Positions 36,111 to 44,156 of a DNA stretch of 59,739 nucleotides are shown here, piece by piece (positions within the stretch are counted from its first letter, which is position 1; every line of letters begins with the position of its first letter). The notes below the pieces were generated by a model that was given only the letters and a program-made list of their open reading frames with translations, had not been told where the DNA came from and ran no database searches. A program made the position numbers and the translations under genes. The stretch comes from Candidatus Acidiferrales bacterium (GTDB lineage Bacteria > Acidobacteriota > Terriglobia > Acidiferrales > UBA7541): positions 1-59,739 of the forward strand of contig DASYYH010000021.1 in the NCBI GenBank assembly GCA_035934015.1. The letters run 5' to 3'.

Positions 36111-36842
36111 CTATCCCTCGGGCCGGATTTTCTGCGTGTCTTTGGGCCAGTGGGGCCGGAATCTCGAATCGGGGATATTCGGATTTCGGACTTCGCTCGA
36201 ATACTGAATAATGAAGTAGTCGTCCGACCCCGTTTCGAAGAATTTTTGCTGGACAGGCAGCCACGAAGATTCATCGAGCCATAAATGGATTTTCGAAATT
36301 TGATTTCTGGCCTGTGCTGACTTGGGTGTGAGCTCCAGCAGCGCAGTTTTCTGATGGTCCAGCGTTGGCTCACCGAGAAGCGTCACCAGGAAGCCTTTTT
36401 CCAGATCATGCCCCGAGGTTCCAAAACCCAGGAGAAGAAATTCATCCACAAGCTGGCGGTGCTTGCCCAAATTGTATTCTTCGACTCGTTTTAGTCCCGG
36501 CGTGTAAATGTAAATCGTGTCGCCCGTTCGGAGGATGGTGCGTGGGTCCGGAGTCTTCATTTCCAGGCGCATTTTTTCGCCGTGGACGTAAAGGACACCT
36601 GTTTCGGTAGATTTCACATTCACGACCACAGTCACCTTCGTCCGCGCAATATCGGCCGTAAGGCTCTGAAAACCCTTGGCTTGATCGTCCAGTTCGCGCA
36701 AGACGGCATTCAATGTCAGCGGGTTCCGTTCTTGAGCGCGTTCGGCAAGCACGGGGAGCGCGAACGCCATCGTTAGGATTGTCGAAAGCAAAATGTATTT
36801 TCGAAACACGTTCGGACTAAAAACCTCTTCTCTGAGAAACAT
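36111..36842 (-). CDS. LolA-like lipoprotein carrier
   Basis: A 243-residue periplasmic protein. A signal peptide (YILLSTILTMAFALPVLA) is followed by a LolA-fold body: VLRELDDQAKGFQSLTADIA, TGVLYVHGEKMRLEMKTPDP, TIYIYTPGLKRVEEY, then HLWLDESSWLPVQQKFFE. LolA proteins ferry lipoproteins across the periplasm. It lies at the 3' end of a run that also encodes a LolD-like ATPase, an FtsX-type permease and an outer-membrane-type lipoprotein, which supports the call. ATG 36842 is chosen; the open frame begins 19 codons earlier. Confidence 0.75.
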   Translation of the reverse strand: MFLREEVFSPNVFRKYILLSTILTMAFALPVLAERAQERNPLTLNAVLRELDDQAKGFQSLTADIARTKVTVVVNVKSTETGVLYVHGEKMRLEMKTPDPRTILRTGDTIYIYTPGLKRVEEYNLGKHRQLVDEFLLLGFGTSGHDLEKGFLVTLLGEPTLDHQKTALLELTPKSAQARNQISKIHLWLDESSWLPVQQKFFETGSDDYFIIQYSSEVRNPNIPDSRFRPHWPKDTQKIRPEG

Positions 36843-36928
36843 GGATGATAACACAGCGGCGGAAAGTGCCGGAAAAGCTGAGTGAACAGATGTTGCCACA
36901 AGGACACATTTGCTATGGAAGGTAGGAA

Positions 36929-37333
36929 CTAATGACTTACATCCACATCGTAGAAGAGAACTGCCCCGTCATTGTCTCGCACGGTCTGGATTCTGCGAAT
37001 TTGAAACGACTGGTTCTTAAGTTCGTCCACTGATTGACTTAGAATCTCGTGTGCTCGTTCCTCGAACTGAGGGTCTGCGGCTTTGACAGGATCGGAATGC
37101 GGAAGAAGGCTGCCGTCCACCCGATAGGTTTCGATGTGCATGGTTGGGTCGCGCATGATCAGCGTGATTCCACTATTGCTTTGGCTGCTGCTCGGCTGCC
37201 TGTCGTGGAACCAGCTTCGCGGCGTAAGCAGAACAAACATCACAATCGCGACGACCATGACATCGTAGGGCCAACTCCCGCGCTCATACGACCACAGAAT
37301 CGTATTGGCAAAGCCATGCCAGAGTTTGCGCAT
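36929..37333 (-). CDS. Small single-pass membrane protein in the Lol-like cluster
   Basis: A 134-residue protein with one membrane helix (VMVVAIVMFVLLTPRSWF) after a short cytoplasmic lead, then a soluble part that ends FQIRRIQTVRDNDGAVLFYD. No family is recognised. Its ATG lies one base after the ATPase stop, so translation is probably coupled; 86 bases later comes the LolA-like gene. A role as an accessory of the transporter is inference from context. Confidence 0.7.
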   Translation of the reverse strand: MRKLWHGFANTILWSYERGSWPYDVMVVAIVMFVLLTPRSWFHDRQPSSSQSNSGITLIMRDPTMHIETYRVDGSLLPHSDPVKAADPQFEERAHEILSQSVDELKNQSFQIRRIQTVRDNDGAVLFYDVDVSH

Positions 37334-37334
37334 C

Positions 37335-38045
37335 TCAGTTCGCCGCCGCGCCGTCGACAACCAGACCATCGCGCATGTGCAGCACTCTCGTTCCATAAGC
37401 CGCCGCTTCCGGATTGTGCGTAATCATCACGATCGTCTGCCCCAGATTCTTGTTCAGCTGGCGGAGCAACCCGAGGACATTCTCCGAATTCTTGGTGTCC
37501 AGATTGCCGGTTGGTTCATCGGCGAGGACGATTTTGGGCTCGTGGATGATCGCACGCGCAATTGCAACTCGCTGTTGCTCGCCGCCCGACAACTGCGAGG
37601 GCCGGTGCTCCAGCCTTTCTCTCAATCCCAGCATTTGTGTAACCACGTCGAACCGGTGCGGGTCGAAACCGTCACCATGAATGTGCTGCGCCAGCGCGAT
37701 ATTTCCGCGCGCGTCCAGCGTGGGCAGGAGATTGAATCGCTGGAACACAAATCCTACTTTGTGCCGCCGCAGGAGCGTCCGCCCCGCGTCTCCCAGACTC
37801 GTCAGATCGTTACCATCGAGCAAGACGCGCCCGCGGCTCGCCCGCGCCAGCCCACCGATTACGTGAAGCAACGTGGACTTGCCGCACCCGGAAGGGCCCA
37901 TGACGGAAACAAATTCCCCCGCAAATATCTCCAGATCAATTCCACGCAGAGCCGCCACGTCGAGGCTTCCGGCGCGGAATATCTTCCAAAGGTTCTCGGT
38001 CTTGAGTATCGGTTCCAACTCGCTCCCACCGGAAGGAACTCCCAT
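37335..38045 (-). CDS. ABC transporter ATP-binding protein, LolD/MacB type
   Basis: A 236-residue nucleotide-binding subunit with Walker [14 protein letters not shown]-loop [11 protein letters not shown], signature [14 protein letters not shown], Walker [14 protein letters not shown] and the H-loop [10 protein letters not shown]. The phrase DEPTGNLD is typical of the LolD/MacB/FtsE group, which power mechanotransmission rather than substrate passage. The FtsX-type permease is encoded 71 bases upstream. LolD versus MacB-like export cannot be settled, but the lipoprotein and LolA neighbours favour Lol. Confidence 0.9.
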   Translation of the reverse strand: MGVPSGGSELEPILKTENLWKIFRAGSLDVAALRGIDLEIFAGEFVSVMGPSGCGKSTLLHVIGGLARASRGRVLLDGNDLTSLGDAGRTLLRRHKVGFVFQRFNLLPTLDARGNIALAQHIHGDGFDPHRFDVVTQMLGLRERLEHRPSQLSGGEQQRVAIARAIIHEPKIVLADEPTGNLDTKNSENVLGLLRQLNKNLGQTIVMITHNPEAAAYGTRVLHMRDGLVVDGAAAN

Positions 38046-38116
38046 TTCCCCCGATACAATGATTCTATTCGGTCAATTCGCCAATGGCTAGTGTGCCGTA
38101 GAAGAGAATCTCGGGG

Positions 38117-39217
38117 TCACTCATACGCCAGCGCCTCGATGGGATCCTTCCGGCTTGCCAGCCAGGCCGGATATGTCGCGCCCAGCCATCCGCCGGCGAT
38201 CGCCAACCCAGCGGCTTTGAGCAGCCAGCTGGGCGTGATCAGGATGGTCAGAGTGGGAAAAATCGTGAGAAACAGCATGCGAACGCCATAACTCATCCCA
38301 AATCCCAGCACAATCCCCGCCAGACACAAAGCCGTGGTTTCGCTGAGGATCACGCGCACCACGTAACTTCGCGACGCTCCAAGCGACTTCAATATGCCAA
38401 TCTCGCGCGTGCGCTCAATAATCGTCGTGTACATCGAAAGCAGGATCACCAGAAATCCGATAGCCACCGCGAGCCAGATCATTGAGTCAATAAAGGTTTT
38501 CAGTCCCGGCAGATGGGACGACGTCATTAGCGACATGTAGTCCCTTAGTGGGCGCACTTCATAGTGCGGCAAAAGCACATTAATTAGGCCGATGACTTTC
38601 TCGGTTTGGTCCGGGCTGTCGCACTTGATGAAAAATACGGAAGCCTTGTCGCGCGCCCCGGAAAGATCTTGCAGCGTGGACATGAGCACAAACAGCCTCG
38701 CGCCCTTTCCATGCTCCACGATTCCGGCCACATGAAAATCGTGTCCGAGTACGTGGAGCGTATCACCAACTTTCACTTTTCGTCCCTTCGCGTACCAGTC
38801 GTCAACCAGGATGTCATCGTGAGCTTGCAGACCGTGTCCCTCATGAAAGACAAATCCGCCCGAAACCTCGCTAAACGTCACAGGATCGATCCCGTAAATG
38901 ATGTCCAGCCCATTCGTGGAATTGAATTGCAGCAGAACGGGCGCAACCGATTGCACGTTCTTGATTTGGCCGAGCCTCTGCCCGATTTCAATCGGCATGG
39001 GCGCTCCACTGAAAGCCATGAAAACCGAAGCGGAAGGAGGCTGCACCATGATATCCGCTCCGATCCCTTCAATACGCTTCGCCGTATCGGAGAGCATCCC
39101 TGACGTCAGCCCCACCACCGTCAGCACGAGCGTTACTTCCACGCCTACGGCGATAATCGTGATCAGCGTCCGCACCGGCCGGTACAGAATGTTCCGCAGG
39201 ATCATGTGCTTAATCAC
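38117..39217 (-). CDS. FtsX/LolCE-type ABC permease
   Basis: A 366-residue inner-membrane protein: an N-terminal helix (LITIIAVGVEVTLVLTVVGL), a large periplasmic MacB-PCD-like domain (about 50-240) and three C-terminal helices, the middle loop containing ERTREIGILKSLGASRSYV, the hallmark of the FtsX family. Its start overlaps the stop of the lipoprotein gene by four bases (ATGA). It is half the expected LolCDE membrane component; a single permease would act as a homodimer. Confidence 0.9.
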   Translation of the reverse strand: MIKHMILRNILYRPVRTLITIIAVGVEVTLVLTVVGLTSGMLSDTAKRIEGIGADIMVQPPSASVFMAFSGAPMPIEIGQRLGQIKNVQSVAPVLLQFNSTNGLDIIYGIDPVTFSEVSGGFVFHEGHGLQAHDDILVDDWYAKGRKVKVGDTLHVLGHDFHVAGIVEHGKGARLFVLMSTLQDLSGARDKASVFFIKCDSPDQTEKVIGLINVLLPHYEVRPLRDYMSLMTSSHLPGLKTFIDSMIWLAVAIGFLVILLSMYTTIIERTREIGILKSLGASRSYVVRVILSETTALCLAGIVLGFGMSYGVRMLFLTIFPTLTILITPSWLLKAAGLAIAGGWLGATYPAWLASRKDPIEALAYE

Positions 39218-40125
39218 GGCTGTTTTCCTTCGCCAAGCTGCACGAGTTCAGTGCCCGCTGGCTGAGCCAGCTGGAAGCGGTCTGCGGAGACCGGTTGATT
39301 CAACGTCAAACTCGTAATCGCGATGGCGAGCTGATATTCATCAGCTGGCCGGTTCAGCACAATTTCACGAGGATACATGATGTTTCCTTGGGGCTGCCAA
39401 TCGCTCGTTTTAATATCCGATAGAACCTCGCCCTTGCTGCCAAAAATCTGTATGCGTGCCACCTGCAAATCGCTGCGTTCGAACCATATCTTGCGGTCCA
39501 GATTCCATCCCTGCGGGCCCTGCGCTGCCACGATCAGCACGTAATATTGCTCCGGCGGCTCATTTTCCTCTTCCATCAGCACTGGCGCGTCCGCTGCGAT
39601 CTCGGTCCACATCAGTGCGTCGAACAGATGTTGTGGCCGAAGGTTCTCAATGGATTTCTGCGCCCTCTCTCGGAGGTTCGCTGGCCCCACGATAAACTTA
39701 TTCTTCGACGGAATGTAAATTCGGAATGTTTGCCCGTCGCACACCATATCAAAAATGTCTTTGGCCACAATCGGCGCCTGCCCGATCATTCGTATGGACG
39801 CTGGCCGCGCCGCCAGGATATACCCATTTACATCGTGATATTGCTCGATGACTCCGCTCAGCGCCGATCCTGCCGTCGGCGACATGCGCACTGCCGCGTT
39901 GAGCGTCTGCACGCCAGATGCAATCTGGTTATACCGCGCAATTAATTCGGCCCTCGTCGCTGTCAGCGCCGGTTTTGTTGTGGTGGGAATCGTAACCGTC
40001 TTGCGGCTCACGGCGCAACCGGCCAAAATAGCGGCATTCAAGCATAGCCCCGCAATCCAAAGTGTCCTGTGAATCTGCAGCGAAATCCCCCGTAAAAGGA
40101 CAAACAATGAATTTAACAGCCGCAT
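39214..40125 (-). CDS. Lipoprotein with LolA/LolB-like fold
   Basis: A 303-residue lipoprotein: a signal peptide ending in the lipobox LAGC (cysteine near residue 37), then a region consistent with the LolA/LolB or DUF4292 fold (LIARYNQIASGVQTLNAAVR, GYILAARPASIRMIGQAPIV, FDMVCDGQTFRIYIPSKNKF). It is the first gene of a tightly coupled set with the permease (ATGA overlap), so it could act as the outer-membrane receptor (LolB-like) of the system. The function is inferred from context and fold only. Confidence 0.75.
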   Translation of the reverse strand: MRLLNSLFVLLRGISLQIHRTLWIAGLCLNAAILAGCAVSRKTVTIPTTTKPALTATRAELIARYNQIASGVQTLNAAVRMSPTAGSALSGVIEQYHDVNGYILAARPASIRMIGQAPIVAKDIFDMVCDGQTFRIYIPSKNKFIVGPANLRERAQKSIENLRPQHLFDALMWTEIAADAPVLMEEENEPPEQYYVLIVAAQGPQGWNLDRKIWFERSDLQVARIQIFGSKGEVLSDIKTSDWQPQGNIMYPREIVLNRPADEYQLAIAITSLTLNQPVSADRFQLAQPAGTELVQLGEGKQP

Positions 40126-40180
40126 TTAGGGGTGTCAACGCAACGGCTATCGCCGGGTGTGAATGAGCGAAAAGTCGAAG

Positions 40181-42862
40181 TCAGGCAGACATCGGCAAGG
40201 ACTGGCTTTGCGGCGCTGCGCCTGCCATGGACACCAGCAAGCTCCGCAGCCGCGAGCGATCTTCCAAATCCATGCCAACCATTTCGACTCCAGCCTGATT
40301 TGTCTTCGTAAATCTCACGAGAACCTCCAGCCGGATCGGCCGTATTCCCGAGGAGATCTTCAAATCCGCAGCCGTCCCCACGGAAAGGTGGACATCGCCG
40401 CTCAAAAGTCCGCCCTCCAGACTCAACACTTGAACTGCGGGCTGATATTTGCCGCGTTTGGACTGAATGACGGCAGAAACTGGCTTGGTCATGCGAATCC
40501 GAGGATAGCGCCGGTAGCGCACGAAATCGCGGTCTGCTCGCACGTCGAGCGGGGCCAGGCGCAGCATCTCCGCATCAAGCCCGGAACGCGGCAGCACTTC
40601 TTGCGCTTGTTCGGGATCGACCTTCAACAAAGCCTGCGCTGCGGCCAAGCGCATTTCCGGAGGATAAGCCCAGCGCCACGCACTCCGCGTCTCAATGATG
40701 AGCCGCAAATGAGTGGCGCAATCAGGCGGTCGCAATCTTCCGAGCGCCTCGACAGCCTTCACGCGCACGAAGGCCGAGCTATCTGCCAGCAGATCTCCTT
40801 CGGCCAGGCGCAAGAGCTCAGGCGCGACACTGGGATCGCCGGACATGCCCACCTCGTCAAGCGCCATAGGGACAATCATTCGGTCAAACCGATCGATCAA
40901 GCTCATCAGCATTCGCCCGCGTTCCGGCGCGCCGCCCACAGAAAGCTGCCTTAGAGCTTCATCATGCGCAGACCTCTCGCCGGAGCGAATCTTCTTAGGG
41001 AGAAGCTCGTCTACAATCGCAGGCTCCATCCGGCTCAATAGTCCCACGACGCGAACCGCGTTCGCCGCCGGGCTAAACTCCAGTGTCCGCCGCAGATGGT
41101 CTTTCGCGCGTTCGCCTAGCGCGTTCGCCATGCTCACAAGCTGTTCGCGCTCCGCTCCACGCGCTACGCGCATCAGACGCGCTGCCATCTGTTCCACCGC
41201 CGCTTCCGGAGCGCGCCGCAGGACTTCCAGCAGCTCCGCCACGACACCAGAATTTCTCAGTCCATGATCGATGAATTCCGGAATTCGATTCGCGATCCCA
41301 ATCCGCGGCTCGATGCTTTGCGACCAGTTCGGCCGCGATCGTTCGATTTTCGCCAGCGTATCCTGAGCATGGCGCACCGCACCGTACGATTTTCGTTCCG
41401 TCGCTTCCTGGCTGAAGCGTACAAAAGCTGCGCTGAGCAGGCTTTGCAGTTGCGGATCGCGTTCGACTCCCAATTGCTCGCCGATCGACCGAACCGCCTC
41501 ATCCAGACGCGAATCATCCGCCTGCACATAAAGGTCAACCATCTGGCTCAAACCGGTCGCCGCCTTTTTTCGCGCTTCCGGGTCATGGTGCTTCACGCAG
41601 CCCGCGTACTGCGTCAAAATTTTCCCCGTGGTTTCATTGTCTCCGCGGCTCAGCAATTCCTCGCAGTATTGCCGCACATTTCGCGTAGGCACGCACCAGC
41701 TCTCTGGCGAGAGCAGCACACCGCGCTTCCCGGATTCTGGCACCGAGGACCAAAACTGCCGGTCGAGAATATCTGCGTGCGTCTCCACGTTCATTCCGGC
41801 CTTGACCATTTTGTCTTCGTGCCATTGCAGGACCTTCCGCAGCGTCTCGACTTCTTTTCCGAGCTTCTCGAGCACCTGCCGCACTGCGTCTACTTTCAGG
41901 TCGCCGCGCTGAAATCGTTCGATCGCGTAATGGATGGCCATGTCTTCGGCCAGCCGCAACATCGCTGCGTCGTCCAGTTTTTGCCTCGGGTGTTTCGAAC
42001 TCATCCCCGCCAGAGCTTCTCGGAGCGTGATTTGAGCAGGTGCCGGAAGCGCCGCAAACCGCTCTTTCCAGTCTGCTTTTTGCGCTTCTCCGGCCGGCCC
42101 GCGCGACGCGGCATTCAAACTCGTCGCCATGCGCATCAGCGACTTCATCTCATCTTCGGATAACAGGTAAGCGCCCTGTTTTTCTCCGCCGCCGTTCCCC
42201 GTCCCGATCAATTCCTCTCCGAAGACATACCCCGAAGTTTTCGAGATGCCAGAGCCTTCTGCCGCGCTGATGAGTTGAATCAGTTTTTCTGGATCTCTCA
42301 GCCAGTCCTGCAGTTTCTCTGCATCCGCGCCGAGCGATTTCGCTGCAAGCTGCGCTGCAATCGCCGAGTCGGCCATTTCCGAATCGGCGGCCACAAAGCG
42401 AACTTCATTAACGCGGATTCCAGACGCTGGTCCTTCCTCAAAAGAGGCCTTTAAACGCTCAATTAATTCCGCTGGTTTTTGTCCTGCCTCGGCGAATGTG
42501 CGCACAAAAGCCGTAAAAGCGTCCTTGGTCAATTCGTGCGTAAAAACGATACTTGAGATGTTGGCCGTGGTGAGGAGCTGAGCCAAGCTGCGTTCCGATG
42601 CGGTCGATTCCAGCGTCATTCCGTCCACCAGCAGGTCTGTCCCTGATGTGCCCAGAACCAAACCCGACGATCCGGAAGCGTTCAATGCTACGTTTAACTC
42701 CGTCCACGCCCCTTCTAGCTGGCCCGAAGTTCGCGCGTGTTCCAATCCATAGAGCCGGGCGAACTTCAACAACAGGTTCAAACTGCGCACGAAGGCTTTG
42801 GATAATGAGGGCAACGACTCGTTTTTGGATAATGAGGGCAACGACTCGTTTGCGGTCGGCAT
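40181..42862 (-). CDS. Large HEAT-repeat-like protein with C-terminal PilZ domain
   Basis: An 893-residue soluble, helical protein. Residues 1-25 contain ESLPSLSKN duplicated in tandem. The middle (about 380-780) is built of HEAT-like helical repeats (for example DPSVAPELLRLAEGDLLADS, FVRVKAVEALGRLRPPDCAT). The C-terminus from about residue 782 is a PilZ domain: RRYPR (784-788) is intact, but the second motif reads VLSLEG, with valine in place of the usual Asp/Asn, so c-di-GMP binding may be weakened. It is preceded by a dyad-rich 178-base gap and followed by the Lol-like genes. Function unknown. Confidence 0.75.
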   Translation of the reverse strand: MPTANESLPSLSKNESLPSLSKAFVRSLNLLLKFARLYGLEHARTSGQLEGAWTELNVALNASGSSGLVLGTSGTDLLVDGMTLESTASERSLAQLLTTANISSIVFTHELTKDAFTAFVRTFAEAGQKPAELIERLKASFEEGPASGIRVNEVRFVAADSEMADSAIAAQLAAKSLGADAEKLQDWLRDPEKLIQLISAAEGSGISKTSGYVFGEELIGTGNGGGEKQGAYLLSEDEMKSLMRMATSLNAASRGPAGEAQKADWKERFAALPAPAQITLREALAGMSSKHPRQKLDDAAMLRLAEDMAIHYAIERFQRGDLKVDAVRQVLEKLGKEVETLRKVLQWHEDKMVKAGMNVETHADILDRQFWSSVPESGKRGVLLSPESWCVPTRNVRQYCEELLSRGDNETTGKILTQYAGCVKHHDPEARKKAATGLSQMVDLYVQADDSRLDEAVRSIGEQLGVERDPQLQSLLSAAFVRFSQEATERKSYGAVRHAQDTLAKIERSRPNWSQSIEPRIGIANRIPEFIDHGLRNSGVVAELLEVLRRAPEAAVEQMAARLMRVARGAEREQLVSMANALGERAKDHLRRTLEFSPAANAVRVVGLLSRMEPAIVDELLPKKIRSGERSAHDEALRQLSVGGAPERGRMLMSLIDRFDRMIVPMALDEVGMSGDPSVAPELLRLAEGDLLADSSAFVRVKAVEALGRLRPPDCATHLRLIIETRSAWRWAYPPEMRLAAAQALLKVDPEQAQEVLPRSGLDAEMLRLAPLDVRADRDFVRYRRYPRIRMTKPVSAVIQSKRGKYQPAVQVLSLEGGLLSGDVHLSVGTAADLKISSGIRPIRLEVLVRFTKTNQAGVEMVGMDLEDRSRLRSLLVSMAGAAPQSQSLPMSA
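42798..42851. repeat. Perfect 27-base tandem duplication inside the HEAT-PilZ gene
   Basis: Bases 42798-42824 are repeated without a mismatch at 42825-42851. It adds nine residues (a second copy of ESLPSLSKN) near the N-terminus. Perfect identity indicates a recent slippage or unequal-recombination event. Confidence 0.95.
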
Positions 42863-42920
42863 AGGGGGACCTCAAATATCTCTTCGTAGCATCCTGCTCG
42901 GTATAGTAACCCCGTGGGAA

Positions 42921-43015
42921 TGGTACGGGCGTACCAACGTGCGCATTCAGGCAAGTGCCGAAGGGTCAGCTATTCCCGGGGGGAATCAGTAGGTTACAGA
43001 AAGTGACACTTTCTG
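42921..43015. promoter_or_regulatory. Three consecutive perfect dyads upstream of the HEAT-PilZ gene
   Basis: TGGTACG/CGTACCA (42921-42936), ATTCCC/GGGAAT (42972-42986) and CAGAAAGTG/CACTTTCTG (42997-43015, one-base centre) all lie in the 178-base gap before the gene that starts at 42862. None has a T-run, so they look more like operators or structured leader RNA than terminators. Confidence 0.5.
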
Positions 43016-43040
43016 GCGCTAAGGAAAGATCCCACGCGCC

Positions 43041-43592
43041 TCACGCCCCGATTCGCACTTCCACATTCATGCCGCTGAGCCTAGGACGCAGCCTCCGAAC
43101 AATTTCGCTGGCCCAGAGTTTCGCACTTAGCACGACGACCGAACCATTTTCGAGATCGCAAATGGCGCAGAAATGGTAGTTGGAATAGGCCCTATGGTAA
43201 GCATCGCCGCCCTGCCGTGAGAGCTCGTTTTCGAGCTCTACATCCCCCGTACTCACGAGATTTCCTGCGCGCACGCCGATTGTCTCGTGCTCGAATCGTG
43301 CCAGCAGTGAAGACAAATCCTCTGGCCCGAGCGCGGGGATGACGATGCATCTTTCGGATGCCTCCCGGTATTCGATCTTCTTTGCTTCGCAATATTCGCG
43401 CAGTGGTTCGAGATGGCTGAAAAAATCGAGCGCCCAAGAATCTTGTGCCGCAATCGCTGGAAGCGCGGAGCTCCAGACTTGCGCAGCCTCCGATCCATGA
43501 AGAGGTTCATGGTCCGCACCTTCCACCAATTCAAGGCTGGCGGCCCGGACGTCGGGCCCCAAGTCCATCGCCTCCACCACTAAAATGGCCAT
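43041..43592 (-). CDS. Unknown soluble protein
   Basis: A 183-residue protein without signal peptide or membrane helix. No family is recognised. The N-terminus (MAILVVEAMDLGPDVRAASL) may form a strand-helix unit; later AICDLENGSVVVLSAKLWAS suggests a beta hairpin, and two cysteines (HFCAIC) sit together. Its start abuts the stop of the preceding gene (43593), so the two are co-translated and probably work together. Confidence 0.7.
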   Translation of the reverse strand: MAILVVEAMDLGPDVRAASLELVEGADHEPLHGSEAAQVWSSALPAIAAQDSWALDFFSHLEPLREYCEAKKIEYREASERCIVIPALGPEDLSSLLARFEHETIGVRAGNLVSTGDVELENELSRQGGDAYHRAYSNYHFCAICDLENGSVVVLSAKLWASEIVRRLRPRLSGMNVEVRIGA

Positions 43593-44156
43593 TTAATCTT
43601 CCTGCGTTTCGCTCTGTGGAAAGCGTTCTCGGAATTCTGCGGATTGCTTCCGGAGTTCGAGCCAGTCGAAAAAAGCGTCGGGCTGTTCCAGCCAGACTGC
43701 GAACCATCGCGCGATTTCTTCCTTCTCGCGCCTCCTTTCCGCGTCCACTTTGTGATTTCGTGCGATCATCTCGGCGCGCCGCCGCCCGAGCCGCGCCACT
43801 TCCAACACGCGTGCCTCGGCGGCCTTCTCTCCTTCCGTTTCAAATTTTCTCAAGAGTTCATCCAGCCGGACCAAACACATCTCCGCTTCTTCAAAGGTGG
43901 AAAAATGGAGCAGGTCCTCAAATTCTTCTTCGTAGAGGCCCTCGGTATCGACGTGCGCGGACATCACCACGCGCATTTTCGCGGCAGCCAGGACGTCGGC
44001 GATATAGTCCGCGGAAGTCTTGCCGGCTTCGCCGTGCTTAGCAATCAATTTTCTCCGGATCTGTTCGATTTCCGCCGGTGTATAGGTTGCCTTATTCATT
44101 TCGCGCGCGGCGGCCAGAATCATTTCCTTCTTCACCGATTTTTTCTCCACGTTCAT
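43593..44156 (-). CDS. Unknown helical protein
   Basis: A 187-residue, highly charged, almost all-helical protein with no membrane segment. The N-terminal region (EMILAAAREMNKATYTPAEIEQIRRKL) and central LVRLDELLRKFETEGEKAAE look like long amphipathic helices. No family is recognised. The start overlaps the mltG stop by four bases, and the next unknown gene follows immediately, so the three are translationally coupled. Confidence 0.7.
   Translation of the reverse strand: MNVEKKSVKKEMILAAAREMNKATYTPAEIEQIRRKLIAKHGEAGKTSADYIADVLAAAKMRVVMSAHVDTEGLYEEEFEDLLHFSTFEEAEMCLVRLDELLRKFETEGEKAAEARVLEVARLGRRRAEMIARNHKVDAERRREKEEIARWFAVWLEQPDAFFDWLELRKQSAEFRERFPQSETQED

Noticed and set aside
40163-42163. 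Plus-strand frames antisense to the HEAT-PilZ gene
   Set aside because: Low-complexity translation rich in H, R and Q; the minus-strand frame is continuous and has HEAT and PilZ features.
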